From Bacteroidaceae bacterium (lineage in GTDB: Bacteria; Bacteroidota; Bacteroidia; Bacteroidales; Bacteroidaceae): 43,748 bases of DNA. Shown one piece after another: positions 1 to 9,642 of this stretch. Each line of letters opens with the position of its first letter. The first letter of the stretch is position 1. Below the pieces are notes generated by a model. The model was not told the DNA's origin. It was given only the letters and a program-made list of their open reading frames with translations, and did not search any database. The translations under genes were made by a program, and so were the position numbers. The stretch lies in assembly GCA_017617805.1 (NCBI GenBank), contig JAFZVN010000033.1, positions 1 to 43,748 on the forward strand. The letters are read 5' to 3'.

Positions 1-503
<503 letters not shown>

Positions 504-580
504 TTTTATTATAAAACATTGCACTTCGTGCTGGATTGGAAGGATTGAAAGGGAAAAAGATATCGGAGAAATCAATAAAC

Positions 581-826
581 ATGAAGTTAACAATCATTAC
601 ACCGATAGGGACACAGTTTGAGGGGGAAGTGAACAGATTTCAGTTTCCCTCTGCAACAGGACTCATGGAGTTCCTGCCTGGTCATGCGCCGATGATTGCG
701 GAGGTGAAGGAGGGAAGCATCCATACGGAAAGGGAGGAGATCACCTGTGGGGCTGGTGTGGTGAAAATAGAGAACGACGAAATCACTGTAGTATGCGAAC
801 CAGCCCACGCGCTGGGCGAATCTTAA
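581..826 (+). CDS. atpC: ATP synthase F1 subunit epsilon, short form
   Basis: Epsilon subunit of the F1 central stalk, 81 residues. The sequence MKLTIITPIG...GEV and the PGHAP...EVKEG motif are the N-terminal beta-sandwich of AtpC. The C-terminal two-helix domain that makes the usual protein about 130-140 residues and acts as a ratchet or inhibitor is absent. A short AtpC is common in Bacteroidota, so this is probably a lineage trait rather than a truncation. The ATG at 581 is chosen because the homologous domain begins there; the in-frame start at 536 would add 15 residues unlike the family. The gene ends 6 bp before atpB. Confidence 0.93.
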   Translation: MKLTIITPIGTQFEGEVNRFQFPSATGLMEFLPGHAPMIAEVKEGSIHTEREEITCGAGVVKIENDEITVVCEPAHALGES

Positions 827-832
827 TATTGT

Positions 833-1834
833 ATGGTCAGGAGACTGCTTATATATATGATATGTGTGCTGGGCTTCGCTGCACCTATCAGGGCAGAGGA
901 GGGGTTGGATGTGTCCAAGCTCATCTTCGAGCATCTGGGTGACAGCTATGAGTGGCACATTGTGGAAGGAGCCGTCATTCCCCTACCCTGCATCCTCATT
1001 GGAAACGAGGGTGTGGATATGTTCCTATCGGACAAGCTGGAGCATGGAGCGACCTACAAGGGTTATCACATCGCTGAGGAAGGAGACTATGAGGGAAAGA
1101 TTGTGACAGCGGCAGGCGAACGACCTTTCGACATCAGCATCACGAAGAATGTGCTGGAGCTGTTCATCGTGTGCATCCTGCTCTGCTCAGTGGTGCTGGG
1201 GTTGGCACGATGGTACAAGAAGAATGGTTCTCAGAAGGCACCAGGTGGATTTGTGGGCATGATGGAAGCTGTAGTGGATTTCATCGACAAGGATGTGGCC
1301 AAGGAGAGCATCGGACATGGATATGAACGCTTCTCACCCTACCTGATGACGGTGTTCCTCTTCATCCTGATCAGCAACCTCTTAGGACTCATTCCCGTAT
1401 TCCCTGGAGGAGCCAATCTGACCGGCAATATCGCTGTGACCCTCACCTGTGCGGTGACAGCCTTCATCGCCATCAACTGCTTTGCCCCCAAGGGCTACTA
1501 CAAGAGCATCTTCTGGCCAGACGTGCCCATCTTCCTAAAAGCACCTCTGCCCATCATGCCTGTCATCGAGTTCATCGGCGTGTTCACCAAACCCTTCTCG
1601 TTGACCGTCCGTCTTTTTGCCAACATCATGGCAGGACACATCATCATCCTGGCATTGACCAGTGTAGTGTTTGTGACAGCAGAAATGGGTGCAGGCTTGT
1701 GTGCCTCGATGACTGTGGTGAGCGTCCTCTTCTGCATCTTCATGAACTGCCTCGAACTGCTCGTGGCGTTCATCCAAGCATACGTCTTCACCATCCTGAC
1801 CGCCAACTTCATTGGATTGGCACATGATGAGTGA
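833..1834 (+). CDS. atpB: ATP synthase Fo subunit a, with signal peptide and extra N-terminal domain
   Basis: Membrane subunit a, which forms the proton half-channels next to the c-ring. The protein has 333 residues, longer than the about 270 of E. coli. The first 21 residues look like a cleavable signal peptide (basic start, hydrophobic core, Ala-Pro-Ile-Arg-Ala). About 80 extracytoplasmic residues follow before the first conserved membrane helix at about 108. The essential arginine is Arg260 in TVRLFANIMAGH, and the Glu/Gln-rich last helix (ELLVAFIQAYVFTIL) is present. An N-terminal exported extension is known in Bacteroidota AtpB. The gene lies between atpC and atpE with no atpI or small hypothetical gene in between. 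Confidence 0.95.
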   Translation: MVRRLLIYMICVLGFAAPIRAEEGLDVSKLIFEHLGDSYEWHIVEGAVIPLPCILIGNEGVDMFLSDKLEHGATYKGYHIAEEGDYEGKIVTAAGERPFDISITKNVLELFIVCILLCSVVLGLARWYKKNGSQKAPGGFVGMMEAVVDFIDKDVAKESIGHGYERFSPYLMTVFLFILISNLLGLIPVFPGGANLTGNIAVTLTCAVTAFIAINCFAPKGYYKSIFWPDVPIFLKAPLPIMPVIEFIGVFTKPFSLTVRLFANIMAGHIIILALTSVVFVTAEMGAGLCASMTVVSVLFCIFMNCLELLVAFIQAYVFTILTANFIGLAHDE

Positions 1835-2152
<318 letters not shown>

Positions 2153-2159
2153 TTAAAAG

Positions 2160-2645
2160 ATGAATCCACTCATACCAGACCCAGGACTACTCTTCTGGAT
2201 GGTACTCTCGTTCGGCGTGGTGTTCTTCCTGCTGGCGAAGTTCGGCTTCCCAGTCATCGTGAAGGCCATCAACGAACGCAAGGAGTTCATCGAGACATCG
2301 CTCCTCTCTGCCAAACAAGCCAACGAACGATTGGCTTCGATTCAGGCAGAGGGTGAGAAGTTGTTGGCTGATGCCAAGGCACAGCAAAAGGACATCATCG
2401 CCAGCGCCATGCAGGAGAAACAGCGGATTGTGCAAGCAGCACAAGACGAGGCACAAGAATCTGCCCAACAGATGATTGAGGAGGCTCGACAGAGCATTCA
2501 GGCAGAGAAGGAACGCGCCTTGCAGGATGTGCGGAAAGAGGTGGCAACCCTTGCCCTCGACATTGCTGAGAAGGTGATTGGCGAACGGATGAAGGATGAC
2601 GCCACACAGCGGAAAACCATCGAGCAACTCATCGACAAACTTTAA
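2160..2645 (+). CDS. atpF: ATP synthase Fo subunit b
   Basis: Peripheral stalk subunit, 161 residues. A single N-terminal membrane helix (about 8-30, LLFWMVLSFGVVFFLLAKFG) is followed by a long charged helix rich in Gln, Ala, Glu and Lys. That helix forms the right-handed coiled coil and ends in a region that meets the delta subunit. Length and layout are normal for AtpF. The gene starts 7 bp after atpE and its stop codon runs directly into the GTCAACT-type repeat that fills the atpF-atpH junction. Confidence 0.96.
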   Translation: MNPLIPDPGLLFWMVLSFGVVFFLLAKFGFPVIVKAINERKEFIETSLLSAKQANERLASIQAEGEKLLADAKAQQKDIIASAMQEKQRIVQAAQDEAQESAQQMIEEARQSIQAEKERALQDVRKEVATLALDIAEKVIGERMKDDATQRKTIEQLIDKL

Positions 2646-2677
2646 CTGTCAACTATCAATTGTCAATTGTCAACTCC
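2646..2677 (+). repeat. GTCAACT/GTCAATT tandem repeat at the atpF-atpH junction
   Basis: Tandem degenerate 7-8 bp words (CTGTCAACTATCAATTGTCA...) occupy the whole gap between the atpF stop and the atpH ATG, ending in CAACTCC just before the start codon. The same word family is found inside atpG, proA and, in reverse, the GH30 gene. Confidence 0.8.
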
Positions 2678-2680
2678 ATG

Positions 2681-3247
2681 ATGAACGGAAGCATAGCCAA
2701 ACGATATGCCACAGCCCTCTTCGAGGAAGCCAAGGCGCAATTCGTAGATCAGCAGGTCTATGAACACCTCGGCATGCTTCACACCTCGATGAAGAAAGAG
2801 CCAGACTTGAAGATGGCACTCATCAATCCACGTGTGTCGGCTGAGAAGAAGTACACGCTTCTGTTGCTCGCATCTGGCCTTGATCCTGAACCTTTAGCTC
2901 GACGGAGTCAACCTACGACACTCTACACCCGATTCTTGAGGTTACTCTTGGAGAACCATCGCGAAGACCAACTGCGCATCATCATCTTCGTCTATCGAGA
3001 CCTGTATCGTGAGCAGCATGGCATCGACCGTGTGGTGTTCGAGACAGCAGTGGAAGTGGATGAGGACATCGTCAGCCACTTGACTGAGCGCATCAAAGCA
3101 CATCGGCATCGAGAAGTGGAATGTGAACGCAAAGTGAATCCACGCCTCATTGGTGGTTTCCGACTCCGCATTGGTGACCGCCGTTACGACTACAGTTACA
3201 AACATCAATTGGAACTCATTAGAAAAGAATTATGTCCGACCCAATAA
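2681..3247 (+). CDS. atpH: ATP synthase F1 subunit delta
   Basis: Delta (OSCP) subunit that joins the peripheral stalk to F1, 188 residues from the chosen start. The N-terminal motif [17 protein letters not shown] is the usual AtpH opening. The C-terminal part has the family pattern [22 protein letters not shown]. Tandem ATG codons lie at 2678 and 2681. A longer frame from TTG at 2660 would translate the intergenic repeat itself and is unlikely. The 3' end overlaps atpA by 16 bp, consistent with translational coupling. Confidence 0.94.
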   Translation: MNGSIAKRYATALFEEAKAQFVDQQVYEHLGMLHTSMKKEPDLKMALINPRVSAEKKYTLLLLASGLDPEPLARRSQPTTLYTRFLRLLLENHREDQLRIIIFVYRDLYREQHGIDRVVFETAVEVDEDIVSHLTERIKAHRHREVECERKVNPRLIGGFRLRIGDRRYDYSYKHQLELIRKELCPTQ

Positions 3248-4818
3248 AAGTAAGCGAAGTGACAGCGATGCTGCGCCAGCAACTCGCCGACATCGACAAC
3301 GAAGAGAACACCCTCGGCAACGAGACTGAGGTGGGCACCGTGCTGACCGTCAGCGATGGTGTGGTGCGTGCCTATGGACTGCGCAATGCAGAGGCTGGTG
3401 AATTGCTTGCCTTCGACAACGGCATGGAAGCCATCGTGATGAACCTTGAGGAAGACAATGTGGGTGCTGTGCTGTTAGGTCCCACAGACAATATTGAGGA
3501 GGGAGACGCCATCAAACGTACTGGACGCATCGCCTCCATCGCTGTAAGTGAAGGCATGGTAGGTCGCGTGGTCGATACTCTCGGACACCCTATCGACGGC
3601 AAGGGAGCCATCATGGGTGAGACCTTCGACATGCCCTTGGAGCGCAAAGCCCCTGGGGTGATTTTCCGTCAGCCCGTCAACGAGCCTTTGCAGACAGGAC
3701 TCAAGGCTGTGGATGCGATGATTCCTATCGGTCGTGGACAACGCGAACTCATCATCGGCGACCGTCAGACAGGCAAGACAGCCATTGCCATCGACACCAT
3801 CATCAACCAACGTGCCAACTACGAGGCAGGAAAGCCCGTCTATTGCATCTATGTGGCCATCGGTCAGAAAGGTTCTACCATTGCCACCATCGTCAACACC
3901 CTCCAACAGAAGGGAGCGATGGACTATACCATTGTGGTCAGTGCCACAGCCAGCGACCCAGCCGCCATGCAATACTATGCGCCCTTCGCAGGTGCTGCCA
4001 TCGGCGAATACTTCCGAGATACTGGTCGCCATGCATTGGTGATTTATGATGACCTCTCCAAGCAGGCTGTGGCCTATCGTGAGGTGTCACTCATCCTGAA
4101 GCGTCCTTCTGGTCGTGAAGCCTACCCTGGCGACATCTTCTACCTCCATTCACGTCTGTTGGAGCGTGCTGCCAAAATCATCTCACAGCAAGAGGTGGCA
4201 GAACAGATGAACGACCTACCCGACTGTCTGAAAGGGAAAGTGAGAGGTGGTGGTTCACTCACAGCACTCCCCATCATCGAGACCCAAGCAGGTGACGTGT
4301 CAGCTTATATCCCCACAAACGTCATCTCCATCACCGATGGTCAGATATTCCTTGAGACAGACCTCTTCAACCAAGGTGTACGTCCAGCCATCAACGTGGG
4401 TATCTCCGTGTCACGTGTAGGTGGCAACGCCCAATTGAAGGCGATGAAGAAGGTGGCTGGTACGCTGAAGATTGACCAGGCACAATATCGTGAGTTGGAA
4501 TCTTTCTCGAAGTTTGGCAGCGACATGGATCCTGTCACGGCCTTCACCATCGACAAGGGTCGCAAGAATGCCCAGTTGCTCATCCAGAAACAATACCAAC
4601 CCATGCCTGTAGAGGAACAAATTGCGATTCTCTACTGTGGCACACATGGTCTCTTGCGCGACATCCCTGTGGAGAAGACCAGAGCGTTTGAGGCAGCCTT
4701 CCTTGACCTCCTGCGCACCCTCCATCAGGACGATGTGCTCACACCACTCAGTCAGGGAAAAATCGATGACACCATCACAGGCATCATCGAACAGACTGCA
4801 GCCAGCATCCAATTGTAA
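3232..4818 (+). CDS. atpA: ATP synthase F1 subunit alpha
   Basis: Non-catalytic nucleotide-binding subunit of F1, 528 residues. The beta-barrel domain includes [17 protein letters not shown]. The P-loop GDRQTGKT is at residues 176-183 and the Walker B region is ALVIYDD. The conserved [27 protein letters not shown] segment and the C-terminal helical domain follow. The length is slightly above the E. coli protein (513) with no obvious insert. The start codon lies inside the end of atpH. Nothing in the reading frame is broken. Confidence 0.98.
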   Translation: MSDPIKVSEVTAMLRQQLADIDNEENTLGNETEVGTVLTVSDGVVRAYGLRNAEAGELLAFDNGMEAIVMNLEEDNVGAVLLGPTDNIEEGDAIKRTGRIASIAVSEGMVGRVVDTLGHPIDGKGAIMGETFDMPLERKAPGVIFRQPVNEPLQTGLKAVDAMIPIGRGQRELIIGDRQTGKTAIAIDTIINQRANYEAGKPVYCIYVAIGQKGSTIATIVNTLQQKGAMDYTIVVSATASDPAAMQYYAPFAGAAIGEYFRDTGRHALVIYDDLSKQAVAYREVSLILKRPSGREAYPGDIFYLHSRLLERAAKIISQQEVAEQMNDLPDCLKGKVRGGGSLTALPIIETQAGDVSAYIPTNVISITDGQIFLETDLFNQGVRPAINVGISVSRVGGNAQLKAMKKVAGTLKIDQAQYRELESFSKFGSDMDPVTAFTIDKGRKNAQLLIQKQYQPMPVEEQIAILYCGTHGLLRDIPVEKTRAFEAAFLDLLRTLHQDDVLTPLSQGKIDDTITGIIEQTAASIQL

Positions 4819-4859
4819 ATAGTAAAAAGTAAATCGTCAAATAGTAAATAATCACCGCC
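4819..4859 (+). repeat. GTAAATA-type tandem repeat at the atpA-atpG junction
   Basis: About four degenerate copies of an AGTAAATA-like word (TAGTAAAAAGTAAATCGTCA and following) fill the space between the atpA stop and the TTG start of atpG. No ribosome-binding site is visible, which is usual for Bacteroidota. Confidence 0.7.
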
Positions 4860-5765
4860 TTGGCCAGTCTCAAAGAAATAAAAAGCCGCATCTCTTCTAT
4901 CCGTAACACGCAGAAAATCACCTCTGCCATGCGGATGGTGTCAAGTGCCAAACTCCATCATGTACAAGGCATGACGGAGGCATTCCTGCGGTATAAGGAC
5001 GAACTGGAGAAAATAGTTGACAGTTTACAGTTGACAGTTGACAGTTCCATCCGGCAAGAAGACCAAGATGACGAAAGTCAACGCTCAACTTTCAACGCTC
5101 AACTTTCAACGCTCTTAATTCCTATTTCTTCCAACAGCGGATTGTGTGGTGCCTTCAACAGCAATATGGCTAAAGCAACCTCGCAACGTATCAAAGAATG
5201 GGAATCGCAAGGCGTGAAGGTGCAGGTGTTGCCCATTGGCAAAAAGATAGCCCATGCCCTGAAAAAGGCTGGGATCTCCTTCAACGAGGACTTTATCAAT
5301 CTGTTGGAAACGGTCGAGAGAAGCAACACCTTCGCCAACGTTTCCACCCTTGTGGAAAAGGCCGTTGATCTGTATCAGAACAAGGAGATTGACAGCGTGG
5401 AGTTCATCTACCATCATTTCAAATCGATGGGCACACAAATCATTCAAGTTGACAGTTTACAGCTGACAGTTGACAATTCCATGCGGCAAGAAAAAAGCAA
5501 ACACGCAACTTTCCTCACGGAGCCATCGCCAGAAGAACTGCTTGCGTCTCTGTTCCCACGTCTGCAAAACGCTCAGGTATATAGCATCCTGCTCGACTCC
5601 CTCACCAGCGAACATGCTGCCCGTATGCTCGCCATGCAGACAGCCGATGACAATGCCAATGACCTGCTCAAAGAACTCACCTTATTATACAATAAGACCC
5701 GTCAGCAGGCCATCACCAACGAACTCATCGACATCATGGGTGGTAAGGTGGTCGAACATTCATAG
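4860..5765 (+). CDS. atpG: ATP synthase F1 subunit gamma, TTG start, carrying repeat-derived segments
   Basis: Rotor shaft of F1, 301 residues. The N-terminal coiled-coil helix (ASLKEIKSRISSIRNTQKIT) and C-terminal helix (YNKTRQQAITNELIDIMGG) are typical. The start is TTG at 4860, chosen because the conserved protein begins exactly there and no ATG or GTG fits. Three tracts read like intergenic repeat translated in frame: residues about 52-63 (DSLQLTVDSS), about 73-85 (QRSTFNAQLSTL) and about 196-207 (DSLQLTVDNS). They fall in the variable segments before the conserved SSNSGLCGAFN and before EPSPEELL, so core helices are intact. Total length stays near the family norm, which suggests replacement of surface loops rather than simple insertion. 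This is the last gene of the operon. Confidence 0.96.
   Translation: MASLKEIKSRISSIRNTQKITSAMRMVSSAKLHHVQGMTEAFLRYKDELEKIVDSLQLTVDSSIRQEDQDDESQRSTFNAQLSTLLIPISSNSGLCGAFNSNMAKATSQRIKEWESQGVKVQVLPIGKKIAHALKKAGISFNEDFINLLETVERSNTFANVSTLVEKAVDLYQNKEIDSVEFIYHHFKSMGTQIIQVDSLQLTVDNSMRQEKSKHATFLTEPSPEELLASLFPRLQNAQVYSILLDSLTSEHAARMLAMQTADDNANDLLKELTLLYNKTRQQAITNELIDIMGGKVVEHS
5015..5114 (+). repeat. Repeat tracts inside atpG: GTTGACAGT words, then GTCAACGCTCAACTTTC words
   Basis: Positions 5015-5046 are degenerate tandem GTTGACA/GTTTACA words. A CCATCCGGCAAGAA box follows, and then 5076-5114 has tandem CAACGCTCAACTTT words. All are in frame with atpG. The first tract and its CCGGCAAGAA tail are nearly identical to 5446-5492 in the same gene, so atpG holds two copies of one unit plus one of a second type. 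Confidence 0.85.
5446..5492 (+). repeat. Second copy of the GTTGACAGT repeat unit inside atpG
   Basis: Matches 5015-5060 at nearly every position: GTTGACAGTTTACAG, then TGACAGTTGACA, then TTCCATGCGGCAAGAA. It is in frame and encodes VDSLQLTVDNSMRQE, against VDSLQLTVDSSIRQE in the first copy. Confidence 0.85.
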
Positions 5766-5804
5766 CATCCACCTCTATCCAATACCTAAGAACACGAGAC
5801 AATA

Positions 5805-5845
5805 AAAAGGGGAATTGTTCCAATTGGAGCATTCCCCTTTTCTTA
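5805..5845 (+). terminator. Rho-independent terminator of the atp operon, probably two-way
   Basis: An 11-bp perfect stem AAAAGGGGAAT (5805-5815) pairs with ATTCCCCTTTT (5831-5841), and the loop contains the palindrome CCAATTGG. The T-run follows on the plus strand, and the flanking A-run gives a T-run on the minus strand. It lies between convergent atpG and the inositol-phosphate synthase gene and could serve both. Confidence 0.9.
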
Positions 5846-5867
5846 TTGATGAATGTATGAAGTCTAT

Positions 5868-7196
5868 TTAGTCAATCTCCTCATCAGCCTCATAACCACC
5901 CATCTCACGGATAGCATTCTTCAGCATCGTGTATTGCTGGAAGAGGTGGTTGACCGGTTCCTCACCCTGCGTGTAGTCGTGCATAGGAGCCTTGAGGAAG
6001 AAGGAGAGGAAGCGCTGAATGCCGCTCTTGCCTGCACGTGCAGCAAGGTCGCTGAGCAGGCAGAGGTCGAGCAACAGAGGAGCAGCAAGGATGGAATCAC
6101 GGCAGAGGAAGTTGATCTTAATCTGCATAGGATAGTTCATCCAACCAAAGATGTCGATGTTGTCCCAACCCTCCTTGTTATCGTTGCGTGGAGGATAGTA
6201 GTTGATACGTACCTTGTGGTAGTACTGATCATCCACTTCATTGCCATGTCCATAGAGATCTGGCTGTGCTTCTGGTTTGAGAATGGTTTCCAAGGTTGAG
6301 AGCTTAGAAACCTCCTTGGTACGGAAGTTAGCCGGTTCGTCAAGTACCAAACCATCACGGTTACCCAAGATATTGGTAGAGAACCATCCGTTCAGGCCGA
6401 GGCAACGGGTTCCTATGATTGGAGCGAAACCAGACTTCACGAGGGTCTGACCTGTCTTGAAGTCCTTACCTGCGATAGGAAGACCGAGTTTCTCAGACAT
6501 TTCCCACATGGCAGGAATATCAACAGTGGTGTTAGGAGCGCCCATGATGAAAGGAGCACCTTCCGAGAGTGCTGCGTATGCGTAGCACATGGATGGAGCG
6601 ATGTTCGTTGTATCGTTGGCTTTCATGGCAGCCTCCAGATGAGCCAGAGTGTCGTGAACGGCCATATTGGGCTCCACATAAATCTCAGTGGAAGCAGCCC
6701 AAGCCACCACGATACGTGAGCAGTTATTTTCTGCCTTGAACTTGCGGATGTCCTCACGAATCTGCTCCACCATGTCCCAACGGGTAGCACACTGCTTCAC
6801 GTTGTCACCATCCAGACGCTTGGCAAAGTTCTTGTCAAAAGCGGCCTTAAAAGGAACAATCTTCTGCAGCTCATCCTTCACTGGCAGGATGTCCTTCTCC
6901 TTCAGCACCTCAGCATACATCGCACTTTGGAATGCGTTGGCTGGATACACGTCCCAGGCACCAAATACAATGTCATCCAGCTTTGCCATCGGAACAATCT
7001 CCGAATAAGACAGATACTTCTTGTCAACACCCTTGCCCACACGAATTCTGTCATACTGAGTCATTGAACCCACCGGCTTTGCAAGTCCCTTGCGAGCCAT
7101 CAGCACGCCTGTCATGAAGGTTGATGTCACGGCACCCAGTCCCACGACCATGATGCCGAGTTTGCCTTCTGCAGGCTTCACGTTTTGATTTTCCAT
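5868..7196 (-). CDS. ino1: myo-inositol-1-phosphate synthase (inositol-3-phosphate synthase)
   Basis: Converts glucose 6-phosphate to inositol 1(3)-phosphate with NAD, the first step of inositol lipid synthesis. The protein has 442 residues from the ATG at 7196. The NAD-binding start (IMVVGLGAVTST, about 15-26), the segment IVVAWAASTEIY, the substrate region with FKTGQTLVKSGFAP, and the NILGNRDGLVLDEP and NYYPPRNDNKEGWDNIDIFGW stretches fit the INO1 family. A longer in-frame start at 7268 adds 24 residues unlike the family. Bacteroides species use such an enzyme for inositol phospholipids and sphingolipids, but the partner phosphatidyltransferase cluster is not next to it here. The gene is monocistronic, with its own promoter and about 110 bases of leader. 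Confidence 0.93.
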   Translation of the reverse strand: MENQNVKPAEGKLGIMVVGLGAVTSTFMTGVLMARKGLAKPVGSMTQYDRIRVGKGVDKKYLSYSEIVPMAKLDDIVFGAWDVYPANAFQSAMYAEVLKEKDILPVKDELQKIVPFKAAFDKNFAKRLDGDNVKQCATRWDMVEQIREDIRKFKAENNCSRIVVAWAASTEIYVEPNMAVHDTLAHLEAAMKANDTTNIAPSMCYAYAALSEGAPFIMGAPNTTVDIPAMWEMSEKLGLPIAGKDFKTGQTLVKSGFAPIIGTRCLGLNGWFSTNILGNRDGLVLDEPANFRTKEVSKLSTLETILKPEAQPDLYGHGNEVDDQYYHKVRINYYPPRNDNKEGWDNIDIFGWMNYPMQIKINFLCRDSILAAPLLLDLCLLSDLAARAGKSGIQRFLSFFLKAPMHDYTQGEEPVNHLFQQYTMLKNAIREMGGYEADEEID

Positions 7197-7311
7197 TAGT
7201 TTATTGTTATAAAATTTGTATAGACGATTAGCCACAAACGATGTAGACCTGAACACGGAAAAAAGCATTAGACCATGCTGAGGTGGAAACCGTTTGATGA
7301 GAAAAACTTTG

Positions 7312-7345
7312 CAAAGATACGGAAAACCACTTGAACGAGGACAAG
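7312..7345 (-). promoter_or_regulatory. Bacteroidota-type promoter for ino1
   Basis: On the minus strand the -7 box TATCTTTG (7319-7312) fits TANNTTTG. An upstream CTTG lies at 7345-7342, 22 bp away. Transcription would start near 7305, before the chosen start at 7196. Confidence 0.65.
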
Positions 7346-7427
7346 AAAAAACACCACAAACATGGTCCTTATGTATGTTTTAACATTGTTTAACCCATTT
7401 TGTGCCACTGCATGAAGAAGTTTGTAG

Positions 7428-7435
7428 TATCTTTG
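7428..7435 (+). promoter_or_regulatory. -7 promoter box for the GT2-pyrC operon
   Basis: TATCTTTG fits TANNTTTG and lies 33 bp before the start codon at 7469. A TTTG lies at 7399-7402 but at 25 bp the spacing is long, so the upstream element is unsure. It is divergent from the ino1 promoter. Confidence 0.6.
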
Positions 7436-7468
7436 CAATAAGAATTTGGAACAAGAAGTGAATTTGAC

Positions 7469-8239
7469 ATGAACGAAAGTGACAGCATTGTAATCATTCC
7501 TACTTATAACGAGAAGGAGAATATTGAGAAGATTATCCGAGCAGTTTTTGCTCTGGAGAAATGTTTTCACATCCTCGTCATTGACGATGGTTCGCCCGAT
7601 GGAACGGCAGCCATCGTGAAAGGATTGATGCAGCAGGAGTTTGCCGACCGCCTCTTTTTGGTGGAACGCACAGGAAAATTGGGTCTGGGCACAGCCTATA
7701 TCGCTGGTTTCAAGTGGGGTTTGTCACATGGCTACGACTACATCTTCGAGATGGATGCCGACTTCTCCCATGCTCCCTCCGATCTGCCTCGACTCTATTC
7801 AGCCTGTGCCGATGAAGGTTATGACCTTGCCATTGGCAGCCGCTACATTTCTGGTGTGAATGTAGTCAACTGGCCAATAGGCAGAGTGCTCATGTCTTAT
7901 TTTGCATCGAAATACGTTCGATTCATCACAGGCTTCAAGGTACATGACACCACAGCTGGTTTCAAGTGCTACAAGCGTCGTGTGTTGGAAACTATCGACC
8001 TGGACGCCATCCGTTTCAAGGGCTATGCCTTCCAGATTGAGATGAAGTTCACCACCTACAAGTGTGGTTTCAAGATCAAGGAAGTGCCTGTCATCTTCGT
8101 CAACCGTGTAGAGGGTGTGTCGAAAATGAACAGCGGCATCTTTGGCGAGGCCTTCTTTGGCGTGATGCGACTCCGATGGGACGGATGGTTCAGGAAATAC
8201 CCTAAAGCCTCTGATGTTCCTGTACAGAATGAAAACTAA
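7469..8239 (+). CDS. GT2 glycosyltransferase, polyprenol-phosphate mannosyltransferase-like
   Basis: Family 2 glycosyltransferase of the DPM1/Ppm1 type, 256 residues. It probably moves a sugar, most often mannose in this family, from a nucleotide sugar to a polyprenyl phosphate carrier at the inner membrane face. Visible motifs are IIPTYNEKENI (9-19), VIDDGSPDGT (37-46) and the metal-binding DAD at 96-98 in FEMDADFSH. The segments AIGSRYISG, DTTAGFKCYKR and FQIEMKFTTYKCGF are typical of DPM1. There is no C-terminal membrane domain, so it resembles the soluble catalytic form. It heads a five-gene operon and pyrC follows after 10 bp. The donor sugar cannot be read from sequence. Confidence 0.9.
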   Translation: MNESDSIVIIPTYNEKENIEKIIRAVFALEKCFHILVIDDGSPDGTAAIVKGLMQQEFADRLFLVERTGKLGLGTAYIAGFKWGLSHGYDYIFEMDADFSHAPSDLPRLYSACADEGYDLAIGSRYISGVNVVNWPIGRVLMSYFASKYVRFITGFKVHDTTAGFKCYKRRVLETIDLDAIRFKGYAFQIEMKFTTYKCGFKIKEVPVIFVNRVEGVSKMNSGIFGEAFFGVMRLRWDGWFRKYPKASDVPVQNEN

Positions 8240-8249
8240 CGACTAACCC

Positions 8250-9590
8250 ATGAAAACAATCATCAGAAACGCAACCATCGTGAACGAGGGACGCAAGTTC
8301 GTCGGATCTGTGGTGATAGAAGACGAGAGGATTCAACAGGTGCTGGAAGGGGATGATTCCACCCAGCCTTATGACCTCGAGATTGATGCCACAGGACTTT
8401 ACTTGTTCCCAGGTGTGATTGACGACCATGTGCATTTCCGCGAACCAGGATTGACCCACAAGGCAGACATAGCCAGCGAGAGCCGTACTGCTGCTGCTGG
8501 AGGTGTGACTTCTTATATGGAGATGCCCAACACCAATCCTCCCACCACGACCCTCATCCTGTTGGAGGATAAATTCCAACGTGCAGCCAAAGAGAGCCGC
8601 ATCAACTACTCCTTCTATTTTGGAGCCACCAATGATAATGTAGATACCCTGCAACGGTTGGATCGCCATCGTGTACCAGGCGTCAAGGTGTTCATGGGTA
8701 GCAGCACTGGCAATATGCTTGTGGATCGTGAGGAATCCTTGCGACGTATCTTTGCTACCTCACCTTTGTTGCTGATGGCACATTGCGAAGACACACGCAT
8801 CATCGAGGCGAACATCCGTGCATTCCGCAAACGATATAAGGGTCAGAACGACTTTCCTGTACGCTACCACTCTCGCATTCGCAGTGTGGAAGCCTGCTAC
8901 GAGTCATCCTCTTTAGCCGTTCAGTTAGCCAAGGAGACAGGGGCAAGATTGCATGTTGCCCACGTCTCTACCGCCAAGGAGCTGGAACTGTTTGAGAAAA
9001 AGCCCATCGAGGAGAAGCGAATCACCGCTGAAGTGGTCATCGCCCACCTCATGTTCACGACAGAAGATTACGATACGCTGGGTACACGCATCAAGTGCAA
9101 CCCATCCATCAAGACACCTGAAGACCGTGCTGCCTTGCGTGAAGCCCTGACCAATGGACTTATCGATGTAGTGGCAACTGATCATGCACCTCATTTGGAA
9201 AACGAGAAACTGGGTGGTGCCCTGAGAGCAGCCTCTGGCATGCCCATGATTCAGTTCTCGTTGGTTTCCATGCTGGAACTTTCTGAAAATGGTGTACTCC
9301 CCATCGAACATATTCCTGACCTCATGTCACACAATCCTGCCAAGCTGTTCAGAATCAAAGACAGAGGTTTCCTCCGTCCAGGTTACTACGCCGACATGAC
9401 GTTGGTAGATCCAGACGCAAACTGGCAGGTACGTGAAGGTCGATATTACACCAAGTGTGGCTGGACACCCATGGACGAGCGTTTCTTCCAATGGAGAGTG
9501 CGCCGAACCATTGTCAATGGCCTTACAGCTTACTGCGATGGTGTGGTGGTGGATGGCATCAGAGGCAAAGAGCTCAGGTTTGAAGTGTAA
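8250..9590 (+). CDS. pyrC: Dihydroorotase
   Basis: Cyclises N-carbamoyl-aspartate to dihydroorotate in pyrimidine synthesis; cytoplasmic zinc amidohydrolase. 446 residues, class I type. The metal-binding motif DDHVHFREPG places the HxH pair at His60 and His62 with substrate Arg64. The conserved TSYMEMPNTNPPT follows. The late catalytic motif ATDHAPH has Asp311. The C-terminal NPAKLFRIKDRGFLRPGYYADMTLVD is the usual amidohydrolase ending. It sits between a GT2 gene and a MetH reactivation gene; co-location with other pyrimidine genes is not seen here. Confidence 0.95.
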   Translation: MKTIIRNATIVNEGRKFVGSVVIEDERIQQVLEGDDSTQPYDLEIDATGLYLFPGVIDDHVHFREPGLTHKADIASESRTAAAGGVTSYMEMPNTNPPTTTLILLEDKFQRAAKESRINYSFYFGATNDNVDTLQRLDRHRVPGVKVFMGSSTGNMLVDREESLRRIFATSPLLLMAHCEDTRIIEANIRAFRKRYKGQNDFPVRYHSRIRSVEACYESSSLAVQLAKETGARLHVAHVSTAKELELFEKKPIEEKRITAEVVIAHLMFTTEDYDTLGTRIKCNPSIKTPEDRAALREALTNGLIDVVATDHAPHLENEKLGGALRAASGMPMIQFSLVSMLELSENGVLPIEHIPDLMSHNPAKLFRIKDRGFLRPGYYADMTLVDPDANWQVREGRYYTKCGWTPMDERFFQWRVRRTIVNGLTAYCDGVVVDGIRGKELRFEV

Positions 9591-9642
9591 AGTTTAAAGT
9601 TTAGAGTTTAAGGTTTAGAGTTAAGGGGCTTAGAGTTGGAAG
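9591..9642 (+). repeat. AGTTTAGAGTTTAAGG-type tandem repeat between pyrC and the next gene
   Basis: Degenerate tandem words of the form GTTTAAAGTTTAGAGTTTAA continue as GGTTTAGAGTTAAGG and TTAGAGTTGG, filling the whole spacer. No hairpin terminator is seen, so read-through is likely. Confidence 0.7.

Noticed and set aside
581-826. AtpC as a frameshifted or truncated gene
   Set aside because: The short one-domain epsilon is a common Bacteroidota form and the operon continues normally after 6 bp.
2660-2680. TTG start of atpH at 2660
   Set aside because: The extra six residues are just translated intergenic repeat. Conserved AtpH begins at the ATG pair 2678/2681.
5868-7196. Inositol-phosphate synthase as part of an inositol-lipid gene cluster here
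   Set aside because: No neighbouring phosphatidylinositol-phosphate synthase or phosphatase was found. The CDP-alcohol transferase at 41915-42658 pairs with psd and is best read as pssA.
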